Source: a virus
Virus record (IMG/VR): IMGVR_UViG_3300023179_000232
Location: 1-40,157 of that record
Strand: one strand, 5' to 3'
DNA: 40,157 nt
Below are positions 14,001 to 20,856 of this stretch, in pieces. The notes beneath the pieces are model-generated. The model was not told where the DNA came from and did no database searches. It saw only the letters and a list, made by a program, of their open reading frames with translations. How positions within the stretch are numbered: the first letter of the stretch is position 1; every line of letters begins with the position of its first letter. A program made the position numbers and the translations under genes.

Positions 14001-17000
14001 CGAGACAATTTAGAAGTATAAATGAAATAAACCCATTCACGGGGGAGTTAACACAAAAACCGCTAGGCAGGCTATACTCTGTTTTTCTAAAGGGGACACT
14101 AGCCAGACTGAATAATTCATTAGTCAGCGAGCTTGCTGACCTCGTAGGTTATCCGTCCGAAGGTTATTGGGATAGAGACCCGTGGAGAAATGTGTCGCAG
14201 ATTACAAATCATGCGGGTGCTGAGAGTGTCCGTGCGGCATTGCTTGGCATGGGCTTCAACGGAGCCTATGTCAAGACAAGTGTTGATTCTGTCACGAAAT
14301 CAAAATCCGCATCTGGTTACAAAAAGATAACTCAGTATGTCGTCTTCAACCCCACCCAAATCAAATCCGCCGACCCCGTCACCTACGACGCCTCCGGCAA
14401 CATCATCCCGCTCTCCCAGCGTTTCGATGCGACGACGGCGAATATCAATTACTCCATCGTCCGCTCCGTCGATCACTTCAAAAACGACACGCGCTTCGAC
14501 AAGCTCGTCAAGGACGGGCGCGTGTTTACCGGCGTGGATGTCAACGACTTCACCGACATGCACATCCTGCTGCATTCGCCGGACAATGCGTTTGCCGGAA
14601 CGATCCAGCTAAAGGACGGCAGCGACATCACCGGCAAGGGCGGCGTCTACTATCCGGCGCTCTATGCCGACAAGAACTACTTCTGGGCCTCGACCGAAGC
14701 GATGGTCATGCGGACGGCCAACCACCTCAACGAGATCGGGGCCAAGAACGGCGGCAGGATTCTCATGGGCCTTGTCTCCGCGCCGGTCGAGAAACTGTTT
14801 TCCTCGACATCGATGGCCACGGGCGTCGTCAAGTTCCTCAACGCGCTGACCACCGATTCCAAGGCGGGCCTGCGTAAGAGCGACCTCAACGCCATGCTGG
14901 TTACCGCCAGCAAGGTTGAGGTCATCGTTCCGAGCAAGACCAAGGAGTCCAAGAAAACCTTCAAGCTCAAGCTCAAGGCCAGCGATAGCTACGCGACCAA
15001 CCTCGCCAAGATCGACCAGCTACTGGAACCCTCCGGCTCCATCTTCCAAGTCCGCAAGGCGTTTGTGGAGTCGCTGGCCGAGCAAGTCTCCAAGCACCTC
15101 AACGCCAAGCCCGAAAGCGCCAAGTATGTCGCGGGCATTCTGGCCGACGCCGAGAACAAGCACGCCAAGAGCGCCATCAAGCGCGGCACGCTATCCAAGG
15201 CGTCCTTCCTGCAAGGGCTGGGCAACATGCTCACCGAACCATTCCTGCGCGACTTCCAAGAGCATGGCAGCGGCAAGATTTACGCCATCGTCGAGGTCGA
15301 GGGAGAGGTCAAGGGCATCGCCACGACCGAGCATGAATCGTATCCGGCGACCATCGTGCCGGTTAACAAAAAGTCCAAGGTCAAGCTGCACGTTTTGAAA
15401 GAGGCCGTCGATTGGCAGGACGTCGTCGGCAAGGAGACGGGCCAATACGCCACGCCGCAGGAGCGGCTCAACTTGCTGCCTACATCCGGCATGTCTTCGA
15501 CTTCGCTCAAGGTGCTGGGCGTCAAGGCGGGCAGCAGTGCGGCTCCAATTAACTATTCTATCCTTGCCCGCTACGAGGGCATGCCGAGCGTCGTCGTCGA
15601 GGGCGGGCGTCCTTACTCGCCCATCGTCCGCGACCTGTTGCAGCGCCGCGCTGCGGGCGAAGACATTCCGCGGGCGGTCATCGACAAAGCCATCAACGAC
15701 AACTTTCCGGCGCAGCTTGTCGAGGTGCCTCGCTCCGTAGCGGAATTGCCAGACCGCGCAACAATTGACGACGCCATTGACAAGGGTCAGCGCGACAAGC
15801 GGGTTGATGTCTCGACAATCGAAGCCGGTGAAAAGGTTGCCATCCGGCAAGATGTTCCGGCCATGACGCGCAAGGGCGTTGGCGTTGTCACCGTAAAGAG
15901 CAAGGCTGGAAACTCCTACGAAGCCGCCGTTCGCATCACCGAACCAGAGTTTATCCTCAACGAAAAGAAGTCGCTGCGTATTGCGATTGGCGAGGCCAAG
16001 GGGCCGCACATTGTGATCAACGGCAAGTGGGCCGCGGATCAATCGATGCCCGACGACTTGGAGACTTGGACGCAAGTGGGCTACAACCCAGACCGCCACA
16101 GCTTCTACTACGACCGCGCCACGATGCAGCAAATTGTCGGAGGCTCCGAGGCGTATCAGATTGGCAACACCGTTTTCGTCAAAGACGCGCAGTATGGCGA
16201 CGGCCAGATTTCCGACATTTCCTACTCCATCTCCACCCAGTCCGAAATCGACCGCGTCGGCGCGGCGTTGAACCGGCTCGACCGCGACCCGCTGGAGCGC
16301 GTCAAAATCTACGAGAAGGCGCAGGAGAAGTTCCTCCGCGTCATGGCCGACAACCGCGACATGCTCGCGGCGATGGAAGGCGGCGACCTCTCGCAGATGC
16401 GCCGCACGCAAATCCTTCAAGCCTTGGGCGAACTCGACGGCATCCTTTCGGTGCTGCCTCCGGAAATCCGCAGCAAGATCGGCGGCTACACGCAACTGGC
16501 CAAGGTCGATCCGATGGACGTCTTCAAGGGCGACCAGAAGGTCAGCGAGGTCAGCGGCATGCAGGGGGCCATCATTTCCGCGTGGATGCGCGAGGGGCTG
16601 AACATTGGCGAGGCGCAAAAGCAAACCGAACTGCCCGACGGATACCGCGCCGAGCGCAACATGGAACCGGCCCGCGCCGACCGCGCCATTGCCGACGTTT
16701 TCATCGGTCGCCTCGACCGGATCAACCGCGAACTGGAGCGGTTCCTGCGCGACGAATACAATGACGCAGCGGTCGAACTCTTCAAGCGGGCCAAGCCGCA
16801 GCGCAGCGGGGCAGGGGAGAAGCCCAAGGGCAAGCTGGGCGCGGACGTCCACACTCTGTTTGACACACTGAAAGAGGCCACCGAGTGGAGCGCGGAGAAG
16901 GCGCAGGCAATGGCCGATACGGAGCTAATGCGTGCAGAAAGCGGCGAACTCGACCCATACGAAGCCAACCACGCCATGATGACCGCGCACTTGTTGCCGC

Positions 17001-19168
17001 TCTTTGCCGACTGGCAAAATGCCGACAGCACCCAGCGGGCATCCGCGGTCGCCGCTGGTCTTGATGTGCTGAACAGGGCATACAAGGGCGAGCAGCAGCG
17101 CCGGTTGGCCGAGCGCCAAAAACGTGGCTTTGACCGCACCGACTTGTCCGACGACGCCGGAGTCACGGCCAGCGACGACAAGGCGCGGCAGGACAAGCTG
17201 AAGTCCGAGAACAGTCTGCCGAGCGAGTTTGAATCCGGCATGCTCAACCTCGTCAACTTCGACCAACTGCTGCGCTACATTTTTGGCGACGACAGCAAGG
17301 TCGCCCGCGAACTATCCGACCGGCAGCGCAAGGCCGACAATGCCAAGAGCGACGACATTGCCGCGATGTCCGACGAGTGGGCCGCGTTCCTGTCCCGTCT
17401 GGGCGGCGGCGAGATGCAGGGGCAGCAGTTGCTATTTGAACTCTCGCGCATGGACGAGGAGATCGACGGCGTCTCCTACAGCCAAAACCAATTGGTCGCC
17501 ATCACCATGATGTGGATGCAGCCCAAGGGTCGCCAGCACATGGAGGGCTTTTTTGACAGCGACGGCAATCCGTCGGGCAACTGGCACTACAACCAAGACT
17601 TCGTCAACAAGGCCGAGAAGCTCTTGCGCCCAGAGGCCAAGGCAATCCGGCAATACCTCCTCGACAAATACGAAGCGGAATACGAGGCCATCAACAGGGT
17701 CTACCGCAAAGTTTACGGGATGAACCTTCCCAAGAACCAGTTCTACTCCCCGCTGGTTGTCGAAAGCATCAACGCGCCGGAACAAGCTGGCGTCGATCCG
17801 GTGACCGGAGCGGTCTTTACCGCGGGAGCCAACTCGCCCAGCGCCCTGCGTTCCCGCGGCGGGGCCATTGCCCAGCCGGTCTTCCGCGATGCGGTGCAGA
17901 CCTACTTCGGCCACATGCTCCAGATGGCGCACTGGAAAGCCTACGCGCAATTCAACAGCGAAGTGTCCGGCATCTTGGGTCACCGCGACACACGCATGGT
18001 CGTCAAGGGCAAGGCGGGCGAGCAAGCCGCAACGGTGATGAACAACTGGATGCAATACTTCCGGCAAGGCGGAAACAAAGACGCGGCCAACCACTTGGCT
18101 ATTAACAAGTGGATCAACCGGATCACCGGAAACTTTGCCGCCATCTCGCTTTTCGGGCGCGTCTCGACCTTGGCCCTACAGGTCACCCAGCTTGGCGCGG
18201 CGTCGGCCAAGATGCCGGTGGGCGCTTACCTCTCGCGCTTCGGCAAGCTCATGTCCGGTCGCTTGGGATGGACGACCGCGCTGGAGAGCGACTACATCCA
18301 GCGCCGCATCAAGGACATGCCGCCCGCGGTCGCCTTGGCCATGCAGGGATTGCAGGCCAAAAGGCCCAGCCAAATCCGCAATGCCGCCCGCTGGCTTGGC
18401 CAGCACTTGAGCGGATTCGACGGGTTCTTCACCGCAGGCACCTACGCCATCGTCTACGACTACCAACTCACCCAAGCCCGCCAGAACGGCATGGGCGGGC
18501 AGGAGGCCGCGGATTACGCCCGCGAGGCCACCGAGCGCATCGTGGACGAGATCGCCCAGCCGACGCGGGCCGGTGCGCGGTCGATCTTTGAGATCAACAG
18601 CACCAACCCCGTGGCGCGGGCCGTGTGGGCCTTTTCTTCGGAGGCTCGCAAAAACATGGGCCTGCTCATGTATAGCGGGGCCAAGGGCGGCACGCGCAAC
18701 TTCGGCAAGGCGCTGACCTACGTTTTACTGCTCAACGGTCTGGTGGGCATTGTCATCCGCAACGCCTTCCGCGACATGCGCGACGAGGACGACGAGGAGA
18801 TTTTCGACGAGAAAAACTGGGGCTGGAAACGTCTGGCCGCGCAGTTCATTAGCGACCCGATCTACGGTATCCCCGTGGTTGGCGAAACTATCGAAACCGG
18901 CGTCTACGCCGCGTTTGGCGTCTACAAGCCCTCCGGCCCTCTCTTCGATGTGGCCCGCGGAGTGCCTGCCGCCACGCGCATGGTGACCAAGTATCCGATG
19001 GAACTATTGGAGGGAGATGCCGAGTTCCGCGACATCGTGGCCGACGTCAACCGCATTCTTGGCACCGCCGGTTTGTTTAACAGCACCATCGCCGGAGCCG
19101 CATCCATCAGCAACTTGGTCAAAGACGCATTTGAGGTGGGCGACAACGCGCTGACCAACGACGAGTAA
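11027..19168 (+). CDS. Giant polyvalent virion protein (gp16 position) with ADP-ribosyltransferase-like module
   Basis: A 2713-residue protein directly after the gp15-like gene, the slot of T7 gp16, and probably injected with DNA. Residues 1-908 are helical with hydrophobic stretches near 390-410 (AAVPYAGAPAVAAALY) and 520-540 (VQFVALLPLSLMGIGAL). Four (N/S)YSI junctions at 909, 1141, 1509 and 1732 delimit modules. Residues about 948-1130 look like an ART-PolyVal ADP-ribosyltransferase: VYHGSPEI, then GAFFTDD, VFLKGTLARL, GFNGAYV and YVVFNPTQIKSAD. Residues 1145-1508 are unrecognised. Residues 1513-1731 resemble a large-polyvalent-protein-associated domain (TWTQVGYNPDRHSFYYDR). The C-terminal 980 residues include membrane-like helices (TYVLLLNGLVGIVI). 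I chose the start at 11027 because of the ATGA overlap. Such proteins are thought to protect entering DNA or modify host targets; the targets here are unknown. Confidence 0.8.
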   Translation: MISFAATPQSKEAQQARAYTDPSAGAPPSRRSGSNAPYVDRDHWNKVFTDQTYFDSIAKQKGMAEGAKVSLHGDDYVYRQAMIGYLADTRNVPLDDMRSIFDAEKDSFAQKVLGKQTASAREMFEWQKSKFERDNEKQAAARQILNNVAQRAITDFATGGDTPFVESVAKDIDAAGDMFSDEEKSLLWQQAEENDIKLRATQMRFAPEAKFIFDALRQTTGEGAGFGAPDMREMATRFAKLPDNQRRAIYELAGSFAQLNQTDKGFWYQLAESLGRGASDIVERVPRNMKEQALRNDLRLLEGDQPVFAGTGVQGVAYSAFGTKALTPEEREQAADKVRGELGVFKVERELRDLAERVIDPIKTVTVLPEIVEEGLYGAARSLPYTAVAAVPYAGAPAVAAALYSSNYDRIMLEYPDIDPDKAALLAAISAPIEAGLERMKVNTIVGRLPFFGGLVKRFQHPNQRNITRIAIGGAGVLAEQNAQEILQNATFPFVQMIGAALDQDIPEYKLDLASMPRDLAVQFVALLPLSLMGIGALSYREISRGENYLKEKPTLMKVLSEEAADRVLGATTPEEARAIFREEYAKRTPEEVKAAAQRVVDEVLALREKSNPAALPRLEKQGADYVVLSPEGKELARSTDQTAAEQALVSARRETVQREMRDVHTGINEAVAFIQKVNEARQRGEDVAKIIREEAPRTLLDDYEANPTQENLDRLFETVRAFGQEINEPAELANFPVTGSNQGALREGIWRSIIRINEGADGTIVMREFAQDNLKRAIAEGRTTLDFVRQQLNDILPQIDSDRMERQLRTETDTDVIEAFSDIALAYFRGNIRDEQIPAGLRGFIRRLAIFTRDIFRRAYNLARLRAEGKLDRDFEALLAEAVGVDQQALVDRSREKTAQEVAPETANYSIGVSSQQDADYLAAVERGDMETAQRMVDEAAKAAGYDIGPVYHGSPEISITTFNTTSPPRRTGDSSDAQLGAFFTDDIPATRQFRSINEINPFTGELTQKPLGRLYSVFLKGTLARLNNSLVSELADLVGYPSEGYWDRDPWRNVSQITNHAGAESVRAALLGMGFNGAYVKTSVDSVTKSKSASGYKKITQYVVFNPTQIKSADPVTYDASGNIIPLSQRFDATTANINYSIVRSVDHFKNDTRFDKLVKDGRVFTGVDVNDFTDMHILLHSPDNAFAGTIQLKDGSDITGKGGVYYPALYADKNYFWASTEAMVMRTANHLNEIGAKNGGRILMGLVSAPVEKLFSSTSMATGVVKFLNALTTDSKAGLRKSDLNAMLVTASKVEVIVPSKTKESKKTFKLKLKASDSYATNLAKIDQLLEPSGSIFQVRKAFVESLAEQVSKHLNAKPESAKYVAGILADAENKHAKSAIKRGTLSKASFLQGLGNMLTEPFLRDFQEHGSGKIYAIVEVEGEVKGIATTEHESYPATIVPVNKKSKVKLHVLKEAVDWQDVVGKETGQYATPQERLNLLPTSGMSSTSLKVLGVKAGSSAAPINYSILARYEGMPSVVVEGGRPYSPIVRDLLQRRAAGEDIPRAVIDKAINDNFPAQLVEVPRSVAELPDRATIDDAIDKGQRDKRVDVSTIEAGEKVAIRQDVPAMTRKGVGVVTVKSKAGNSYEAAVRITEPEFILNEKKSLRIAIGEAKGPHIVINGKWAADQSMPDDLETWTQVGYNPDRHSFYYDRATMQQIVGGSEAYQIGNTVFVKDAQYGDGQISDISYSISTQSEIDRVGAALNRLDRDPLERVKIYEKAQEKFLRVMADNRDMLAAMEGGDLSQMRRTQILQALGELDGILSVLPPEIRSKIGGYTQLAKVDPMDVFKGDQKVSEVSGMQGAIISAWMREGLNIGEAQKQTELPDGYRAERNMEPARADRAIADVFIGRLDRINRELERFLRDEYNDAAVELFKRAKPQRSGAGEKPKGKLGADVHTLFDTLKEATEWSAEKAQAMADTELMRAESGELDPYEANHAMMTAHLLPLFADWQNADSTQRASAVAAGLDVLNRAYKGEQQRRLAERQKRGFDRTDLSDDAGVTASDDKARQDKLKSENSLPSEFESGMLNLVNFDQLLRYIFGDDSKVARELSDRQRKADNAKSDDIAAMSDEWAAFLSRLGGGEMQGQQLLFELSRMDEEIDGVSYSQNQLVAITMMWMQPKGRQHMEGFFDSDGNPSGNWHYNQDFVNKAEKLLRPEAKAIRQYLLDKYEAEYEAINRVYRKVYGMNLPKNQFYSPLVVESINAPEQAGVDPVTGAVFTAGANSPSALRSRGGAIAQPVFRDAVQTYFGHMLQMAHWKAYAQFNSEVSGILGHRDTRMVVKGKAGEQAATVMNNWMQYFRQGGNKDAANHLAINKWINRITGNFAAISLFGRVSTLALQVTQLGAASAKMPVGAYLSRFGKLMSGRLGWTTALESDYIQRRIKDMPPAVALAMQGLQAKRPSQIRNAARWLGQHLSGFDGFFTAGTYAIVYDYQLTQARQNGMGGQEAADYAREATERIVDEIAQPTRAGARSIFEINSTNPVARAVWAFSSEARKNMGLLMYSGAKGGTRNFGKALTYVLLLNGLVGIVIRNAFRDMRDEDDEEIFDEKNWGWKRLAAQFISDPIYGIPVVGETIETGVYAAFGVYKPSGPLFDVARGVPAATRMVTKYPMELLEGDAEFRDIVADVNRILGTAGLFNSTIAGAASISNLVKDAFEVGDNALTNDE
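12386..12399 (+). promoter_or_regulatory. Dispersed motif site 5 (intragenic; 12/14)
   Basis: GGTTTAGTCAAACG has the exact 10-bp core and encodes GLVKR within the giant protein. It lies far from any gene start, so it is either a chance coding match or, if the motif is a roadblock or stoperator, an intragenic stop site. Confidence 0.4.
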
Positions 19169-19193
19169 ACTCTTGCGCCACCACAACCACGAA

Positions 19194-19207
19194 GGTTTAG
19201 TCAAATC
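19194..19207 (+). promoter_or_regulatory. Dispersed motif site 6 (13/14)
   Basis: GGTTTAGTCAAATC sits six bases before the ATG at 19214. Upstream, right after the preceding stop, is TAAACTCTTGCGCCA (19166-19180). Read as a promoter, TTGCGC (-35) and TTTAGT (-10) would be 17 bases apart, an ideal sigma-70 spacing. TAAAC and GTTTA could also pair as a stem. Confidence 0.65.
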
Positions 19208-19213
19208 ACTACT

Positions 19214-20251
19214 ATGGCCGTCCAGTCCGATACCTCTTCCATTAGCTACACCGGAAACAACAGCACCGTTACGACATACGCGGTGCCGTTTGTCTTCTTG
19301 GAAAACTCGCACCTTGCCGCGACGGCCAAGGTCATTGCCACCGGCGTCGAAACCGCGGTCACGCTGACCAACCACACCGGAGCCGGTAACGTCAACGGCG
19401 GCACCGTCCGCACCGCGGTCGCCGTTCCCGCGACCTCCACGCTGACCATCTTCCGCACCGTTCCGGCGACCCAGACCACGACCTACCAAGAGGGCGGCGA
19501 CTTCCCCGCGGCGTCCCATGAGCGGGCCTTGGACAAGCTGACCATGATCTCGCAGCAACTAAAGCGCGACATCACAAACGCCACTGCTACTTTTGGATTT
19601 CAAACAGTTCAGTCATTAAGTTTTGCGGCGAACGGATCTTTTGTAAAAGCGTTGTATCCGTGGGCGAAAATTGTTCGCGTGTTTGCTGTTGGAGGCGGTG
19701 GTGGTGGGGGAGGTGCCGCAACAACATCGTCCTCGCAAGTTGCGGTTGGGGGTTCTGGAAGTGGCGCTGGCGCGGGCGTTGTCATTGTGGATGTTGATGA
19801 TTTGAGCGCATCTGTGGCCATTACGGTGGGCGCTGGGGGCGCTGGCGGCGCGGCTGGAAACAACGCTGGATCGAGTGGGGGCGACAGTTCTTTTGGCTCT
19901 TTTATCACCGCCAAGGGCGGGCTTGGAGGATCGGGCGGCGCTGCCGTTACTGCTCCAGTTATTGTTAACGGAACCGCTGTTGCAACGGCGAATGTGGCGA
20001 CAACTGTCTACAGCGGAAGTCCCGCACTTCCAACCTACGCAACAGCAGCGCAAGTTATTGCTCCGGTGTCTGGATCAAGCATTGCCGGAACCGCCGTGCT
20101 TCCTAATGCAACAACGAGCGGGGCAAATGGAGCCAATGCAACTTTGTTTGGAAGCGGCGGAAGCGGAGGCTGTAATGCCGAAAATCAAGCATCGGCAAGG
20201 TCTGGAGGAAGCGGAAGCGTGGGCATAGTTATTGTGGAGGTGTTGGGCTAA
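19214..20251 (+). CDS. Tail fibre/adhesin with T7-gp17-like N-terminus and Gly-rich tip
   Basis: A 345-residue receptor-binding candidate. The N-terminal 135 residues match the T7 tail-fibre attachment domain: SYTGNNSTVTTYAVPFVFLENSHL, then FRTVPATQTTTYQEGGDFPAASHERALDKLTM. After a short linker, residues 150-345 are Gly-rich (VGGGGGGGGA, VGAGGAGGAAG, GGLGGSGG). They resemble the polyglycine-helix tips of T4-type gp38 adhesins, with small loops between Gly runs that usually set host range. The tip is visibly more AT-rich than the N-terminal domain, suggesting exchange of the receptor-binding end. The stop codon overlaps the next ATG (TAATG). Confidence 0.75.
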   Translation: MAVQSDTSSISYTGNNSTVTTYAVPFVFLENSHLAATAKVIATGVETAVTLTNHTGAGNVNGGTVRTAVAVPATSTLTIFRTVPATQTTTYQEGGDFPAASHERALDKLTMISQQLKRDITNATATFGFQTVQSLSFAANGSFVKALYPWAKIVRVFAVGGGGGGGGAATTSSSQVAVGGSGSGAGAGVVIVDVDDLSASVAITVGAGGAGGAAGNNAGSSGGDSSFGSFITAKGGLGGSGGAAVTAPVIVNGTAVATANVATTVYSGSPALPTYATAAQVIAPVSGSSIAGTAVLPNATTSGANGANATLFGSGGSGGCNAENQASARSGGSGSVGIVIVEVLG

Positions 20252-20397
20252 TGATCTTGGAACTCAAAACATCCGCCGCCATGCTCACCGCCGGAACCTT
20301 CGGCGTGTTCGCCACTGCGTTTCTGGTCATAAATTCCTTTGACAGGCGCAGCGCGGCCTCAAAAGCAATTAGCGTTCTTGGAGTAACTACACCATGA
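20251..20397 (+). CDS. Small single-helix membrane protein
   Basis: A 48-residue ORF whose ATG overlaps the adhesin stop (TAATG) and whose TGA overlaps the next ATG. Residues 9-27 (AAMLTAGTFGVFATAFLVI) form one transmembrane helix, followed by a charged SFDRRSAASK segment. Together with the next gene it forms a pair of tiny membrane proteins after the fibre gene, a place where podoviruses often carry holin or pinholin genes. No family is recognised. Confidence 0.5.
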   Translation: MILELKTSAAMLTAGTFGVFATAFLVINSFDRRSAASKAISVLGVTTP

Positions 20398-20597
20398 TTC
20401 ACGACCATCACCACTACGCGACGTTTGCGCCGTTTATCAAAGGCGTCACCGGAATGGTCGCCTCGTTCAGCGGCGTTTACATCAGCTACATGGCGCATAT
20501 CGAAGCCTTCCTTCGCTTAACCGGCGTGGCGCTGGGATGCCTTTGCGGCATCGCTTCGCTGATCTCCATCGTCCGCAACATGCCTCCGCGTAAATAG
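20394..20597 (+). CDS. Small membrane protein, holin-like
   Basis: A 67-residue protein. An N-terminal His-rich stretch (IHDHHHYATF) is followed by a hydrophobic helix (residues 13-32), a short AHIEAF turn, and a second helix (residues 41-60, GVALGCLCGIASLISIV). A basic tail RNMPPRK follows. Two helices with a positively charged end is a common holin shape. It is coupled to the preceding 48-residue ORF by ATGA. A holin role is an inference from topology and size; another holin candidate lies in the lysis cassette at 23.4 kb. Confidence 0.5.
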   Translation: MIHDHHHYATFAPFIKGVTGMVASFSGVYISYMAHIEAFLRLTGVALGCLCGIASLISIVRNMPPRK

Positions 20598-20598
20598 T

Positions 20599-20853
20599 AT
20601 GAGCGTCAAAATCCAAGACTGGAACAAAGTTGCATCCACCGTTGTCCTTGTCGCGCAGGGGCCGGATGGCAAGCCTGCGCTGCTCGCGGAGAACAGGCCC
20701 GCCTACGACTACCGCAGCTTCACTTGGGCTGGCACCAACTGCACGCAGATCGTCTACAAACAAGGCGGCGCTTCCGGCACGACGGTGCTGACCGAAAACT
20801 TCACCTACGACGGCAACGGCAACGTGCTGACCCAAACGCTGACCTACCCTTAA
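20599..20853 (+). CDS. Small β-rich virion-associated protein, unknown
   Basis: An 84-residue protein starting one base after the preceding stop. The sequence (VASTVVLVAQGPDGKPALLAE, then GTTVLTENFTYDGNGNVLTQTL) looks like alternating short β-strands with a YDGNGNVL turn resembling repeat proteins. It lies between a holin-like gene and a large fibre gene, so it may be a small fibre accessory or connector protein. I recognise no family. Confidence 0.55.
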   Translation: MSVKIQDWNKVASTVVLVAQGPDGKPALLAENRPAYDYRSFTWAGTNCTQIVYKQGGASGTTVLTENFTYDGNGNVLTQTLTYP

Positions 20854-20856
20854 GCA

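Noticed and set aside
15191-16852. 553-codon minus-strand open frame inside the giant gene
   Set aside because: Antisense shadow caused by GC-rich third positions; the plus strand is one continuous gene here.
19670-20200. Gly-rich repeats as collagen
   Set aside because: Gly runs are not a regular Gly-X-Y pattern; they fit the Gly-rich adhesin tips instead.
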